DNA of 64,000 nt from Marinoscillum sp040222955 (GTDB lineage: Bacteria; Bacteroidota; Bacteroidia; Cytophagales; Cyclobacteriaceae). The notes under the pieces are model-generated. The model saw only the letters and a list, made by a program, of their open reading frames with translations. It ran no database searches and was not told the origin of the DNA. This document shows, piece after piece, positions 49,737 through 59,612 of this stretch; position 1 is the stretch's first letter, and every line of letters begins with the position of its first letter. Location of the stretch: the NCBI RefSeq assembly GCF_040222955.1, contig NZ_JAVKCA010000007.1, positions 186,001 through 250,000 on the forward strand, read 5' to 3'. The position numbers and the translations under genes were made by a program.

Positions 49737-51103
49737 TATGCTTTTTTGTTTTCGCCAGTTGCTTTAATAATACTTTTTACCTCCGCCATGTTGATCACAG
49801 GGAAGAACTTCGCAAACAGGAAGAACGCCGTGAAAAACAATCCGAAGGTGAATACATATACCCCTACATCATACATAGTTGGGTAAAACATTGCCCAGCT
49901 TGAAGGCAAAAAGTCTCTATGCAGTGAGGTTACGATGATCACGAAACGCTCAAACCACATCCCAATATTTACGATGATAGAAATCACAAATGTAGCTGCC
50001 AGGTTAGTTCGGATCTTCTTAAACCAGAAGAGCTGCGGAGAGATCACATTACAGGTCATCATGGAAGCATATGCCCACCAGTATGGTCCAGTAGCCCTGT
50101 TGATGAAAGCGTACTGCTCTGCTTCAACTCCAGAATACCAGGCCATGAAAAACTCTGTGATATAAGCCACCCCTACGATAGAGCCGGTAATAATGATTAC
50201 AATGTTCATCAACTCAATATGCTGAATCGTGATGTAGTCCTCTAACTTATAAACCTTCCTGGTTATCAGGAGAAGTGTTAATACCATGGCAAATCCTGAG
50301 AAAATTGCACCCGCCACAAAGTACGGAGGGAAGATGGTTGTATGCCAACCAGGAATTACTGAGGTCGCGAAATCAAAGGATACGATCGTGTGTACTGAAA
50401 GCACCAGAGGTGTTGCCAAACCAGCGAGCACCAACGCTACAGTCTCATATCTCGACCAGGTCTTTGCTGCTCCATCCCATCCAAAGCTCAATGCACCATA
50501 TACTGCCGCTGAAACTTTATTAGTGGCTCTGTCTCTGATGGTAGCGAAATCAGGAATCAATCCTATGTACCAGAAAACAAGAGATACAGAGAAATATGTT
50601 GATATCGCAAACACATCCCACAAAAGAGGTGAGTTGAAGTTTACCCAAAGAGACCCGAAAGTATTAGGGAGTGGTAACGCCCAGTAAAAGCCCAACCATG
50701 GTCTTCCCATGTGAAGAACAGGGAACATAGCAGCACAGATTACTGCAAATATGGTCATTGCCTCAGCTGCCCGGTTGATGGACATTCTCCAACGCTGACG
50801 AAAAAGCAACAGAATGGCAGAGATCAAAGTACCTGCGTGACCAATACCAACCCACCAAACGAAGTTGGTAATATCCCAGGCCCAACCTACAGTCTTGTTC
50901 AATCCCCACATTCCAATACCTTCCCATAGGGTCATGGCCACAGCATATGCTCCTATGGTCAAAGTACCAAGCGAAAGGGCCATGGCAAACAGCCAAAGCT
51001 TCGCAGGTTTTTCCTCTACTCTTCCGGCAATGTCCTCTGTAACGTCGTGTACTGTTTTTCCACCCGTAACTAAGGGCTCTCTAATTGCTGATTCTGCTAT
51101 CAT
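49736..51103 (-). CDS. actC: Alternative complex III subunit ActC (NrfD-like quinol-binding subunit)
   Basis: 455 residues with ten helices. It has GLNKTVGWAWDITNFVWWVGIGHAGTLISAILLLFRQ near 70-105, the conserved His-Asp region for menaquinol binding, and a C-terminal FGLFFTAFFLFAKFFPVINMAEV helix. It takes electrons from menaquinol and passes them to the iron-sulfur clusters of ActB. It starts 6 bases after ActB. Confidence 0.95.
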   Translation of the reverse strand: MIAESAIREPLVTGGKTVHDVTEDIAGRVEEKPAKLWLFAMALSLGTLTIGAYAVAMTLWEGIGMWGLNKTVGWAWDITNFVWWVGIGHAGTLISAILLLFRQRWRMSINRAAEAMTIFAVICAAMFPVLHMGRPWLGFYWALPLPNTFGSLWVNFNSPLLWDVFAISTYFSVSLVFWYIGLIPDFATIRDRATNKVSAAVYGALSFGWDGAAKTWSRYETVALVLAGLATPLVLSVHTIVSFDFATSVIPGWHTTIFPPYFVAGAIFSGFAMVLTLLLITRKVYKLEDYITIQHIELMNIVIIITGSIVGVAYITEFFMAWYSGVEAEQYAFINRATGPYWWAYASMMTCNVISPQLFWFKKIRTNLAATFVISIIVNIGMWFERFVIIVTSLHRDFLPSSWAMFYPTMYDVGVYVFTFGLFFTAFFLFAKFFPVINMAEVKSIIKATGENKKA

Positions 51104-51109
51104 AGGATA

Positions 51110-54100
51110 TTATGCTTCTGCTTTTTCAGTTTTAGACACTTCATCTTTATTTCTGACTTTAGTCAGATACCAAATATTTGGCATCACTCTTAATTCTTCC
51201 AATACGTGATAAGCTCTTGGCTCTCTCGCTTCCACACTCTTCTCATTCTGCTTGATCTGAAGCATCTGAGAAATACGGCTGTTTGGATCTTTCATGTCAC
51301 CAAACACTAAAGCCTCTGAAGGACAGGCACTTGCACATGCCGATACCACTTCCCCATCCTCAGGTCTTCTTCCGTTTCGTTTGGCTTCAAGCTTTCCTGA
51401 CTGGATTCTCTGTACACAGAAAGTACATTTCTCCATCACCCCTCTGGCCCTGACCGTCACATCCGGATTCAATACCATCTTGCCCAGGTCATTGTTCATG
51501 GCCATGTTCTTATCGAACTGCTTGTTATCGTGGTATTTGAACCAGTTAAATCTTCTTACTTTATAAGGACAGTTGTTTGCACAATATCTTGTTCCAATAC
51601 ATCTGTTGTAAGTCATTTGATTCAGCCCCTCGCTACTGTGCGTTGTAGCTGCTACCGGACATACCGTTTCGCAAGGTGCATTATTGCACTGCTGGCACAT
51701 CATTGGCTGGAAAGTTACCTCAGGGTTTTCTGAAGGATCCTCCATGGCCTTGCCCTCAGTGGCATCAGAACTATAGTATCTATCGATTCTGATCCAGTGC
51801 ATCTCCCTTCTGTTGAGCACCTCTTGCTTTCCTACTACAGGTATATTATTCTCAGTTTGACAGGCAATCGTACACGATCCACAACCTGTACATGAGTTTA
51901 AGTCAATCATCATCCCCCAATGGTGATTAGGGTATTCATGTCCCTTCCATAGGGAAACTGCGTAAGGCTTCTTATAGCCCTCTGCGGTAGCTATTTTAGG
52001 GAAATTTCTTCCAGCCTGATTGTCTTTTTGATAGTTCTTTAGGAGGGTTTCCTGAATCACAGTCTCACGCCCCATATAGGTCTGGTGTGTCTGTGTTTGA
52101 GCGATTCTATAAGGTGTACCTGTTGGCTCAGCGCTCACGCCTGTGGTGACCACAAAACTGACAGTTCCTTTGCTCACAGTACCAAACTGATAGGCGTTTA
52201 CTCCAACACCATCAGCCACTTTTCCTGCTTTGGTTCTACCATAACCAATGGCCAAACCAACCGTTCCATAGGCCTGACCTGGCTGTGGAAGCACAGGAAT
52301 CTCAGCGGTGACACCATTTGCGGTGAAATTCACCTTTTGAGTAGACATGTCTCCGATCTCTATTCCCCACTCTTCTGCCTGCTTAGGTGATACAGTTAGA
52401 TAGTTATCCCATGTAGCTTTGGTAATTGGATCAGGCATCTCCTGCAACCAGGGGTTGTTGGCTTGAATACCATCTGCCACACTGCTATTTTGGTAGATTA
52501 CCAACTCCAGCCCGGCATTATCAAGTGAATATGAAGCACCAATGGCAGACGCCACTGAACTTACCGCCACATCAGCAGATGCTGATTGAGCTTCACTCTT
52601 AATTTCATATACACCATCGTGCAAACACTTGTTCCAAAAGGCATCGAAGTTGAAAAACTCAATGCTATTGGCCTTGGCAAATACGTTAGAGTTCCAGGTT
52701 TCACGGACCAAATCGTAATAAGAACCCTCTTCACCAGCCCATGTCATAAATGACTGCTGTGCCTGTCGTGTATTAAAGATATTTTGGATTGCAGGCTGCG
52801 ATAAACTAAAGAATCCAGTGACAGGCTCAAAATCATTCCAGGATTCAAGGAAATGGTGATCAGGTGCCTGGTATTTCACCAATGAAGAAGTTTCGTCAGT
52901 CCTATCACTGGTAGAAACGGCAAATTTAGCCTTGGCTAGACCGGCTTCAATTTGAGCCCCTAGTGGATGGTCATAAACCGGGTTACAGTTGTAGAAAACC
53001 ACACCGGCCACAGAACCAGCATTCAATTTATTAACGAATTCAGCAAACTGAGCATCGTTTCCTTTTCTCAGATTCACGGATTTTGATATATCAAGAGTAG
53101 CACCGTAGTTGCCCAGCAAGTTATTAATGGCAATCACCATCAGCTGCACGTTGATGTCATTTGATCCACTCATCACCAAAGAGGCACCCTGAGTCTTCAC
53201 CAAATCGGCTGCAGCCTTAGCCAACAGCTCATTGTCAACTTTAGTAACATTAACCTGGCCTGCTCCCATCTTTGCGGCCACGGCATTATAAAGATTAGCC
53301 ACATAAAGTCCCTCCTGAGAAGGCTTAATAGCTACGCGATAATCCGCGTTGGCCCCTGTCAGGGATAAGTTTGATTCAAAAGCATAAGCTCTTGACATAT
53401 CCGTTTTATCCTTGGAGAGCTTACGCCCCGCCGCAAATTGCTTGTTGTTAGCTGTCCTGTTTGGCCATGCTCCCAGGAAGTCTGCTCCGAAGGAAACCAA
53501 AGTTTTGGCTTTAGAAAAGTCATGATATGGCATCATTCTGTTTCCAAATGCTGACTCATAAGCCGAAAGCATTCCACTAAATGATACCTGATCGTAAGAA
53601 ACATGTGTTCCCCCAAATTTCTCCGCCAGCTTACTAATAGTAGCCTGAGTGGACGGCGAAGCCACAGAATTACTTACTATGGTTAACTGACCATTGGCTG
53701 CAGCAAATTCCTTTGCCAAAGCACTATCCAAATCAGCCCATGAAACTTTTGCTCCATCTATTTTAGGGTCTGTAAGACGCTCCTGATCATAAAGTGAAAG
53801 CACAGAAGACTCTACCTGAGGAGTAGTACCACCACCACTAATGGATGATAGTTTGTTTCCTTCCAGTTTAATAGGTCTTCCCTCTCTTGTCTTCACCAAT
53901 ACACTGCAATAATCACTTCCACTGACGTAAGTAGAAGCATAGTAATTAGGAAGTGTGGGATCAACCGCTACAGGTTTCTTTACATAAGGAATGGCCTTTT
54001 TAACAGGGGTTTCACAGGCTGCCAATGACACTGCGGCAATACCAAAACCCATTAGCTTAAGGAAATCTCTTCGAGATGGCTCGCCACCGTCTTCACCACT

Positions 54101-54202
54101 GATTGGCAAATACTCCGGGAACTCCTTGTTAGCGTATTTTTGAAACTCAGCTTTGTTTTGAAGCTGCTCTAATCCTTTCCAGTATTTCTTAGTTTCCTTC
54201 AT
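51110..54202 (-). CDS. actB: Alternative complex III subunit ActB (molybdopterin-like and iron-sulfur protein)
   Basis: 1030 residues. The N-terminus has a twin-arginine segment (SRRDFLKLMGFG, about residue 43) and then a LAAC lipobox-like end. A long molybdopterin-oxidoreductase-like domain (about 90-740) lacks an obvious cofactor-binding cysteine. A C-terminal ferredoxin domain has four cysteine groups: CTGCGSCTIACQ, CQQCNNAPCETVCPVA, CIGTRYCANNCPY, and CTFC...CASACPSEALVFGD, for about three 4Fe-4S and one 3Fe-4S clusters. In known ACIII structures it wires ActC to ActA. Confidence 0.95.
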   Translation of the reverse strand: MKETKKYWKGLEQLQNKAEFQKYANKEFPEYLPISGEDGGEPSRRDFLKLMGFGIAAVSLAACETPVKKAIPYVKKPVAVDPTLPNYYASTYVSGSDYCSVLVKTREGRPIKLEGNKLSSISGGGTTPQVESSVLSLYDQERLTDPKIDGAKVSWADLDSALAKEFAAANGQLTIVSNSVASPSTQATISKLAEKFGGTHVSYDQVSFSGMLSAYESAFGNRMMPYHDFSKAKTLVSFGADFLGAWPNRTANNKQFAAGRKLSKDKTDMSRAYAFESNLSLTGANADYRVAIKPSQEGLYVANLYNAVAAKMGAGQVNVTKVDNELLAKAAADLVKTQGASLVMSGSNDINVQLMVIAINNLLGNYGATLDISKSVNLRKGNDAQFAEFVNKLNAGSVAGVVFYNCNPVYDHPLGAQIEAGLAKAKFAVSTSDRTDETSSLVKYQAPDHHFLESWNDFEPVTGFFSLSQPAIQNIFNTRQAQQSFMTWAGEEGSYYDLVRETWNSNVFAKANSIEFFNFDAFWNKCLHDGVYEIKSEAQSASADVAVSSVASAIGASYSLDNAGLELVIYQNSSVADGIQANNPWLQEMPDPITKATWDNYLTVSPKQAEEWGIEIGDMSTQKVNFTANGVTAEIPVLPQPGQAYGTVGLAIGYGRTKAGKVADGVGVNAYQFGTVSKGTVSFVVTTGVSAEPTGTPYRIAQTQTHQTYMGRETVIQETLLKNYQKDNQAGRNFPKIATAEGYKKPYAVSLWKGHEYPNHHWGMMIDLNSCTGCGSCTIACQTENNIPVVGKQEVLNRREMHWIRIDRYYSSDATEGKAMEDPSENPEVTFQPMMCQQCNNAPCETVCPVAATTHSSEGLNQMTYNRCIGTRYCANNCPYKVRRFNWFKYHDNKQFDKNMAMNNDLGKMVLNPDVTVRARGVMEKCTFCVQRIQSGKLEAKRNGRRPEDGEVVSACASACPSEALVFGDMKDPNSRISQMLQIKQNEKSVEAREPRAYHVLEELRVMPNIWYLTKVRNKDEVSKTEKAEA

Positions 54203-54235
54203 ATTGATGGACTAATCTTTTTCAAGCTAGGTTGA

Positions 54236-55546
54236 TTAATAATGACATTTTGAACACTCCAGACCTCCAATGTCCTCTACTTTAAGAGGTTCTTTGCTAT
54301 GCTCAGCATGCAACTCCACTAACTTGGTGTAGTATTCGTTATCTTTTGTATTGACTTCAGTTTCTCTGTGGCAATTGATACACCACCCCATGGTAAGGGT
54401 TGAATATTGGTAAACAACATCCATTTCTTCTACAGGACCGTGACACGTCTGACATTCTAATCCACCTACTTCTACGTGCTGTGAGTGGTTGAAATATGCC
54501 AAATCAGGAAGGTTATGTACTCGTACCCACTCAATCGGTTTGGTATTGTCACCATACTCTCCGGTAGAAGGGTCATAATCAATGGCCGCATAAATCTTTT
54601 GTATCTCTGGAGACTCTGTCTTAATAGCCGTGTGGCAGTTCATACAGATATTTGCTGAGGGAATGTTGGCAGCTTTTGACTTTCTTACTCCGGTGTGGCA
54701 GTAGTTACAATCAATTTCAAACTGACCTGCATGAATCTGGTGTGAAAATGCAATTGGCTGATTCGGCTGATACCCCTGCTGAACGCCAATGGTAAACGCT
54801 CCATCGATGGCTGTCTTCAGTAAGAGGGCCACGAAAATGAACACCACAGACCCAATCACGAAATCACTCGTTAGTACTTTTTGAATGTCCGTTTTCTGAT
54901 TAACCACCTCAACATCCTCAGGCGCCAACTCTTTCTGATCTTTCAGATACTTGGTCAGTACAGAGACCATCAATCCTAGCACAATGAGTATCAACACCAG
55001 CACAACCACCAATACAACCAGTATAGCAGTCAAATAGCCGGAAGAAACAGAATCTCCCTGACCCTGGGCCACCTCGCCGGTACTACCACCCTCTGCAGTC
55101 GCCACAGGTGCAGGCTCCTTATTTGATTCAACTTTTATATAAGAAAGGATAGAAGTGATTTCCTCGTCAGAGAAAGGATAAGCCGGCATAGCCGTCTTGT
55201 TGTATTCCTGCCATATCTGCACGGCATACTCATCACCACTTTGTATAAGCTTCTGTGAATTTCTAATCCAACTGGTCAACCATTCTTTAGATTGTCTCTC
55301 ATGCACATTCTTAAGCGCTGGGCCTATCACCACGTCATTGATGGCATGACACTGGGTACAGTTGGCCTTGAATATACTGGCACCGGCAGACGCCAGGGCT
55401 TCATCTGTGGGAATACCATCTGCATCACCACCACCGGCTGCATCTTGCGCCAGTGCACCAAATGAGAAAAATAAGAAAAATGTGTAGGTGAGAGAGATTA
55501 AAACAAATCTGGTTGCTTTGGACATGGATTGTTTCTTTGTCAACAT
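54236..55546 (-). CDS. actA: Alternative complex III subunit ActA with six haem c sites
   Basis: 436 residues. After a signal peptide (about 11-33) comes a cytochrome c domain with CTQCH (63-67), then two membrane helices (about 170-200 and 233-252). Five more CxxCH sites follow: CNYCH, CMNCH, CQTCH, CINCH and CSKCH, the last at the very C-terminus. The five match the pentahaem ActA core; the N-terminal haem domain is an addition. It passes electrons from ActB towards ActE and the oxidase. It is the first gene after the promoter at 55578-55608. A second Met (55525) is an alternative start. Confidence 0.94.
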   Translation of the reverse strand: MLTKKQSMSKATRFVLISLTYTFFLFFSFGALAQDAAGGGDADGIPTDEALASAGASIFKANCTQCHAINDVVIGPALKNVHERQSKEWLTSWIRNSQKLIQSGDEYAVQIWQEYNKTAMPAYPFSDEEITSILSYIKVESNKEPAPVATAEGGSTGEVAQGQGDSVSSGYLTAILVVLVVVLVLILIVLGLMVSVLTKYLKDQKELAPEDVEVVNQKTDIQKVLTSDFVIGSVVFIFVALLLKTAIDGAFTIGVQQGYQPNQPIAFSHQIHAGQFEIDCNYCHTGVRKSKAANIPSANICMNCHTAIKTESPEIQKIYAAIDYDPSTGEYGDNTKPIEWVRVHNLPDLAYFNHSQHVEVGGLECQTCHGPVEEMDVVYQYSTLTMGWCINCHRETEVNTKDNEYYTKLVELHAEHSKEPLKVEDIGGLECSKCHY

Positions 55547-55577
55547 GTATTTTCTGCTGTTCTAAATCAGACGGGTA

Positions 55578-55608
55578 CAAATGTAATACCGTGGGTACGT
55601 ATTTCAAA
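55578..55608 (-). promoter_or_regulatory. Promoter of the act-cta respiratory operon
   Basis: On the minus strand TTTG (55608-55605), a spacer of exactly 19 bases and TACATTTG (55585-55578) match the Bacteroidota consensus. Transcription would start about 25 bases before the actA ATG. It is the only good promoter I see for the 15-kb block ending at 40682. Confidence 0.72.
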
Positions 55609-55756
55609 GGCAGTTTTGCAACCCAGATGGCATTATCTCGTATGTGGATAACTTATGTTGATAAATTGAACTGATTATCAGCCCATTAGACCCCTCAGGA
55701 GACTAAAAAAAGTACTATTTAGAATCATTATAAATAAATTGATTGCTAACAATCAT

Positions 55757-56827
55757 CTATTCAACGATTTTATCAATGTAGTCTGAATTTAGCAACCCTA
55801 AAGCTCCCATGTATTTCAGCTTAAATTTGACCCAATCTCCCACCTGATAATTTCGCTTGGTACTGCCCAGATCAATCACGATCATGTCAGAGCTGGCGCC
55901 GGTGATTTTCACACCCTTTTCCACAGGTATTAAGAAGTCTGTGGAGATATCGAGTAAGCCCAGATCCAAAATGGCGCGATAACTGGTTTTGCCATAATCC
56001 TCTTCATTGATTTCAAATTGTTCACCGGAAGGGTTAGTCGCCAGATCGCCTGAGGGCACTTTAGGTTTTTCAATCAATTCAATGATTTGGGCATGTAGCA
56101 TGAAAACATCACTTTTCATGCCTTTGACTCCTTTGTTCGTAAAGAGGTTATTGCCAAAATACAACATCTCCCCTATCCTGAAATGATTGATTCCCTTGGG
56201 AAGTTGTCGGTTTAGTAGCAAAGGAAAAACTACCGAAGTACCCCCTGAAACCCACTCAATCTTACGGTTGAATTTGGCTTCAATCAGCTGTTTATAAAGA
56301 CTTAGCTGAATTAGTTTATCCTGAGAGGGCATGACACCATACAAGCAATTAAGATTGGTACCCAAACCCACAACCGTGATATTAGGAAGCTGAAAGATCT
56401 GACCATAGAACTCCAAAAGCTGATCACCGAGAACACCCTCTCTCAGGTCTCCCATTTCGATCATAATAATGATCTTATGGAGCTTATTCTGACGTCCAGC
56501 TTCCTGGGAAAGCAGGCGAATGGTAGAAAGCTCCGTATTGAAGCTTACATCGGCATACTTAATAATACTGGGAATTGCCTTCTTTGCCGGGGGCTTAATA
56601 TATACCGTTTGAATGCCTGTATCAATCTGCTTCACCGTCTTGAGATTACTCACTCTGGAGTCATGAATCTCACGTACTCCCAGGTCTACTAGTTCCTGTA
56701 TATAGTTTTTGGTCCCACACAGAAGCTTTGATACAACACCCCACTCAATGCCTTCGGCATCCAGTCTGGAGGCAATGTACTGGTAGTTGTGTTGCAGCGA
56801 TTTTCTCTTAAGCTTTAGATAAGCCAT
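55757..56827 (-). CDS. Alanine/ornithine racemase-type (Orr family) PLP enzyme
   Basis: 356 residues. The fold-type III pattern has the PLP lysine K34 in WGVVSKLLCG, then a TIM-barrel (MIEMGDLREGV near 138 and TNLNCLYG near 163) and a C-terminal beta domain. It resembles the alanine/ornithine racemase family (Orr, YhfX-like), not Alr itself. Typical substrates are small amino acids such as ornithine, but specificity cannot be told. Its start overlaps the alr end by 20 bases, so the two are coupled. I see no intrinsic terminator after it. Confidence 0.82.
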   Translation of the reverse strand: MAYLKLKRKSLQHNYQYIASRLDAEGIEWGVVSKLLCGTKNYIQELVDLGVREIHDSRVSNLKTVKQIDTGIQTVYIKPPAKKAIPSIIKYADVSFNTELSTIRLLSQEAGRQNKLHKIIIMIEMGDLREGVLGDQLLEFYGQIFQLPNITVVGLGTNLNCLYGVMPSQDKLIQLSLYKQLIEAKFNRKIEWVSGGTSVVFPLLLNRQLPKGINHFRIGEMLYFGNNLFTNKGVKGMKSDVFMLHAQIIELIEKPKVPSGDLATNPSGEQFEINEEDYGKTSYRAILDLGLLDISTDFLIPVEKGVKITGASSDMIVIDLGSTKRNYQVGDWVKFKLKYMGALGLLNSDYIDKIVE

Positions 56828-58007
56828 TGGTTGGTATTTGATTAGTTAACGCTTTGTTAGTAATGACTGTTCTGGGAATATTGCGTGGGAGTCTGGTGAG
56901 GAGCTCATAATTGAGTTGATCACTCAACTCTCCAAATGAAGATACCGAGATGGAATTATCCCCCTGATCTCCTATTAACACCACTTCGTCGCCTTTTTCA
57001 GCTCCGGGACATTCGGAAACATCCACTATTAATAGGTTCATGTTCACGATACCCACCACAGCCAGACGCTTACCTCTGATCAATACTCTTCCCTGATTAC
57101 TTAATGACCTGGCATACCCGTGACTATAGCCTACAGGTACCGTTGCTATCTTCATATTTTCTGATGCCATAAAGGTAGTTCCATACCCTACAAATTCTCC
57201 GGTATTAACCTCCTTCACATCCATCACCTTACTCTTCCACTTCATCACTCGTTTTAATGGGTCTTCGCGAGAAGACACGTGCTTGATACAGTCAATAAAA
57301 GTTTCTTTGCTGGGCCAAAAGCCATACTGCAAAATACCTATCCGAACCATTTCCATTCGGCTTTTTGGGTAGGAAATGGCAGCAGCAGAACAAGCCGTAT
57401 GCTTCACCAAAGGCTCCAGACCTGTGCCGCGGAGCCATTTATCCATTTTATTAAATTTTTTGATCTGATTCTTGACCCGTAAGTAATTGGCGATACTTTC
57501 TGCTCCTGCATAGTGTGTACAATCTCCCATTAACTCAAAATGGCCAAGGTTCTTTTTCAGAAACTCAACTGCCATCACAAGGTCCGTTTTATTAAACCCC
57601 GTACGATTGAGGCCAGTTTCAAACTCAAGATGTATTCTTGCTCTCTTACCAACCTTACGGGCTACTTCGATGGCCTTTTCCAGCCTATCGAGCTCAAACA
57701 CAAAAAACTCCACCTCATTGAGCACAGCCCATTCGAGCTCTGCGTTATCCACAAAACCCATAATCATGACCTGAGACTTATGCATGCTGATGTTGGTCAC
57801 TTCCAGAGCTTCGTCCGCACTAAAAACCGAGAAATGATCCACCCCCAGGGTTTCGGCCATCGGTACGAACTCAAAAATTCCATGTCCGTAAGCATTTCCC
57901 TTGACCACCGACGATAACCGAACATCATTACCAATGATCTTGCGGATATAACCAAGGTTATTGGCCAGGGCCGTCTGGTCAAGTTCTATTTCGGATGTTG
58001 CGAACAT
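56808..58007 (-). CDS. alr: Alanine racemase
   Basis: 399 residues. It interconverts L- and D-alanine for peptidoglycan. K36 in SVVKGNAYGHG binds PLP; the catalytic tyrosine is in PVGYSHGYARSLSNQG (about 300). It is stand-alone Alr, not fused to MurF as in some Bacteroidota. Downstream it overlaps the second racemase by 20 bases, and the M20 gene is 4 bases upstream. The C-terminal ends TNQIPTNGLSKA. Confidence 0.93.
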   Translation of the reverse strand: MFATSEIELDQTALANNLGYIRKIIGNDVRLSSVVKGNAYGHGIFEFVPMAETLGVDHFSVFSADEALEVTNISMHKSQVMIMGFVDNAELEWAVLNEVEFFVFELDRLEKAIEVARKVGKRARIHLEFETGLNRTGFNKTDLVMAVEFLKKNLGHFELMGDCTHYAGAESIANYLRVKNQIKKFNKMDKWLRGTGLEPLVKHTACSAAAISYPKSRMEMVRIGILQYGFWPSKETFIDCIKHVSSREDPLKRVMKWKSKVMDVKEVNTGEFVGYGTTFMASENMKIATVPVGYSHGYARSLSNQGRVLIRGKRLAVVGIVNMNLLIVDVSECPGAEKGDEVVLIGDQGDNSISVSSFGELSDQLNYELLTRLPRNIPRTVITNKALTNQIPTNGLSKA

Positions 58008-58011
58008 TTGT

Positions 58012-59154
58012 TTAGTCCTGAAGTTGTGAAATTATCTCTCTGAAAATAATCATTCCTGTTTGAATGAGCTCATCGGGAAAATCATAATCCGGGTTATGAA
58101 GTGCCGGACAATCTTTACCTGAGCCTATTCCAAACATGGCGCCGGGAAACCGCTCTGTGAATATCCCAAAATCCTCTCCCCATTTGAATGGAGTGGCACG
58201 CTGTTCGGTTTTCAACCCGCCAGCTACAGCTGCTCCCTTTATTGCAGTGATAACCCTTTCGTGATTAAAGTTAGCAAAGAAACTCTGAGTCCACTCGATC
58301 TGAATTTCAAGCTTATGAGCGCCAGCCACTTGTCTTGCAATACGCTCACATTTCTTTTCGTGCTCCCGAATGACCTGGTTTTCCCAGGCACGCAGTGTGA
58401 AATGCAACTCTCCGTACCCTGCCGAAACTCCGTAAGCCTGGTCACCCATGGTGGTATAGATAGGTGTTGCTATCCGGAAGTCATCGGCATTCAGATCAGG
58501 CTGGTTTTCTTTGAGTATCAACTGGGTGATTTCAGCCATTGCCAAGGCCGGGTTAATACCAAGTTCTGGTTCTGCTGCATGTGAAGTTTTGCCATTGAGT
58601 TTGATCACTATGCTATTTGCAGCAGCTGTGAACGTGCCGGATCTCCATACTACGGTGTGCAAATCATACCCGGGCAGGTTATGCAAAGCCACAGCATAGT
58701 CGGGTTTGATCGACTCAAACAAGGGGTCATTAATAATCCCTTTCGCTCCTGCTCCATTCTCCTCTGCCGGTTGAAATAACAATATCGCATCCCCTCTTTC
58801 CGGACGCTCCAGTGAAAGTTGTCTCGCCAGAGCATATAAGATGGATGCATGTCCATCATGTCCACATTTATGACTTACACCCTCATTGCGTGATTTGTGC
58901 TCAAAGTCATTGATCTCCTGAATGGGTAAAGCATCAAAATCTCCTCGTATCAATACGTTTTTTCCAGGTTCCTTCCCCCTGAAAATCGCAGCTATACCAT
59001 AATGCTTAAAAACAATGAGCTCATCGGGCGAACAATCTGATTTTAACCTTTCAATCAAATGACGAGAAGTATTCTCTTCGAAACACGACAACTCGGGATG
59101 CTGATGAAGGTACCTGCGCAGGGATTTGGCCTCATCAATAATGTTGTGTTGCAT
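58012..59154 (-). CDS. M20-family amidohydrolase
   Basis: 380 residues of the IAA-amino-acid hydrolase/hippuricase-like group. Metal residues include RGDFDALPIQE (about 70-80) and the CGHDGHASIL motif (about 96-105); the catalytic glutamates are in LFQPAEENGAGA (about 128). It cleaves N-acyl-amino acids or related amides. It is 4 bases ahead of alr and 5 behind the GNAT gene, so in the same unit. Substrate unknown; nearby racemases suggest D-amino acid or peptidoglycan-derived amides. Confidence 0.9.
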   Translation of the reverse strand: MQHNIIDEAKSLRRYLHQHPELSCFEENTSRHLIERLKSDCSPDELIVFKHYGIAAIFRGKEPGKNVLIRGDFDALPIQEINDFEHKSRNEGVSHKCGHDGHASILYALARQLSLERPERGDAILLFQPAEENGAGAKGIINDPLFESIKPDYAVALHNLPGYDLHTVVWRSGTFTAAANSIVIKLNGKTSHAAEPELGINPALAMAEITQLILKENQPDLNADDFRIATPIYTTMGDQAYGVSAGYGELHFTLRAWENQVIREHEKKCERIARQVAGAHKLEIQIEWTQSFFANFNHERVITAIKGAAVAGGLKTEQRATPFKWGEDFGIFTERFPGAMFGIGSGKDCPALHNPDYDFPDELIQTGMIIFREIISQLQD

Positions 59155-59159
59155 TTGAC

Positions 59160-59600
59160 TTACTTGGTTAACCGCATTTCGAGATATTTATTGGTAAAGC
59201 CCAGTTTCTCATAAAGACCTTTGGCCGGATTATCAGGCTCCACGTGCAAGGCTATATTTCCTTCTGCAGTGTTTATGGCTTTTTGCATCAGAGCCTTGCC
59301 GTATCCTTTCCCTCTTTTTTCTCTGTGGGTAGCAATATAAACAAGGATGTTTTCGGGTATGTAACCATCCATCCCCGTCTTATTGACCACCACAGCGCCT
59401 ACTATTTCACCCTCGTCTTTCCCTACCAAGACAAACCCTCCTGGAGTAATTCCGGTGCTGAGTGAGTAGTTAATCGCTTTCATGATATCTTCCTTTTTGT
59501 CACCGTATTGATCCAGGTGGTTAAAAAGAAAGTCCCTTACCTGCTCTATCTCTATCAGGCCCACTGTATCCGATGGGCCAAGTATCTTGATCTCTAACAT
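59160..59600 (-). CDS. GNAT-family N-acetyltransferase
   Basis: 146 residues. The acetyl-CoA binding motif is THREKRGKGYGKALMQKAI (about residues 91-110); the fold ends ALHVEPDNPAKGLYEKLGFTNKYLEMRL. It would acetylate a small amine or amino acid. It sits between the symporter (12 bases upstream) and the M20 amidohydrolase. An N-acetylation/deacetylation pair with the amidohydrolase is possible but unproven. Confidence 0.9.
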   Translation of the reverse strand: MLEIKILGPSDTVGLIEIEQVRDFLFNHLDQYGDKKEDIMKAINYSLSTGITPGGFVLVGKDEGEIVGAVVVNKTGMDGYIPENILVYIATHREKRGKGYGKALMQKAINTAEGNIALHVEPDNPAKGLYEKLGFTNKYLEMRLTK

Positions 59601-59612
59601 ATATGTAATTGG

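Noticed and set aside
55622..55756. Possible small gene or RNA between actA and the Orr-type racemase
   Set aside because: About 135 bases, AT-rich, without an open frame of note, hairpin with T-tract, or conserved RNA pattern that I can recognise.
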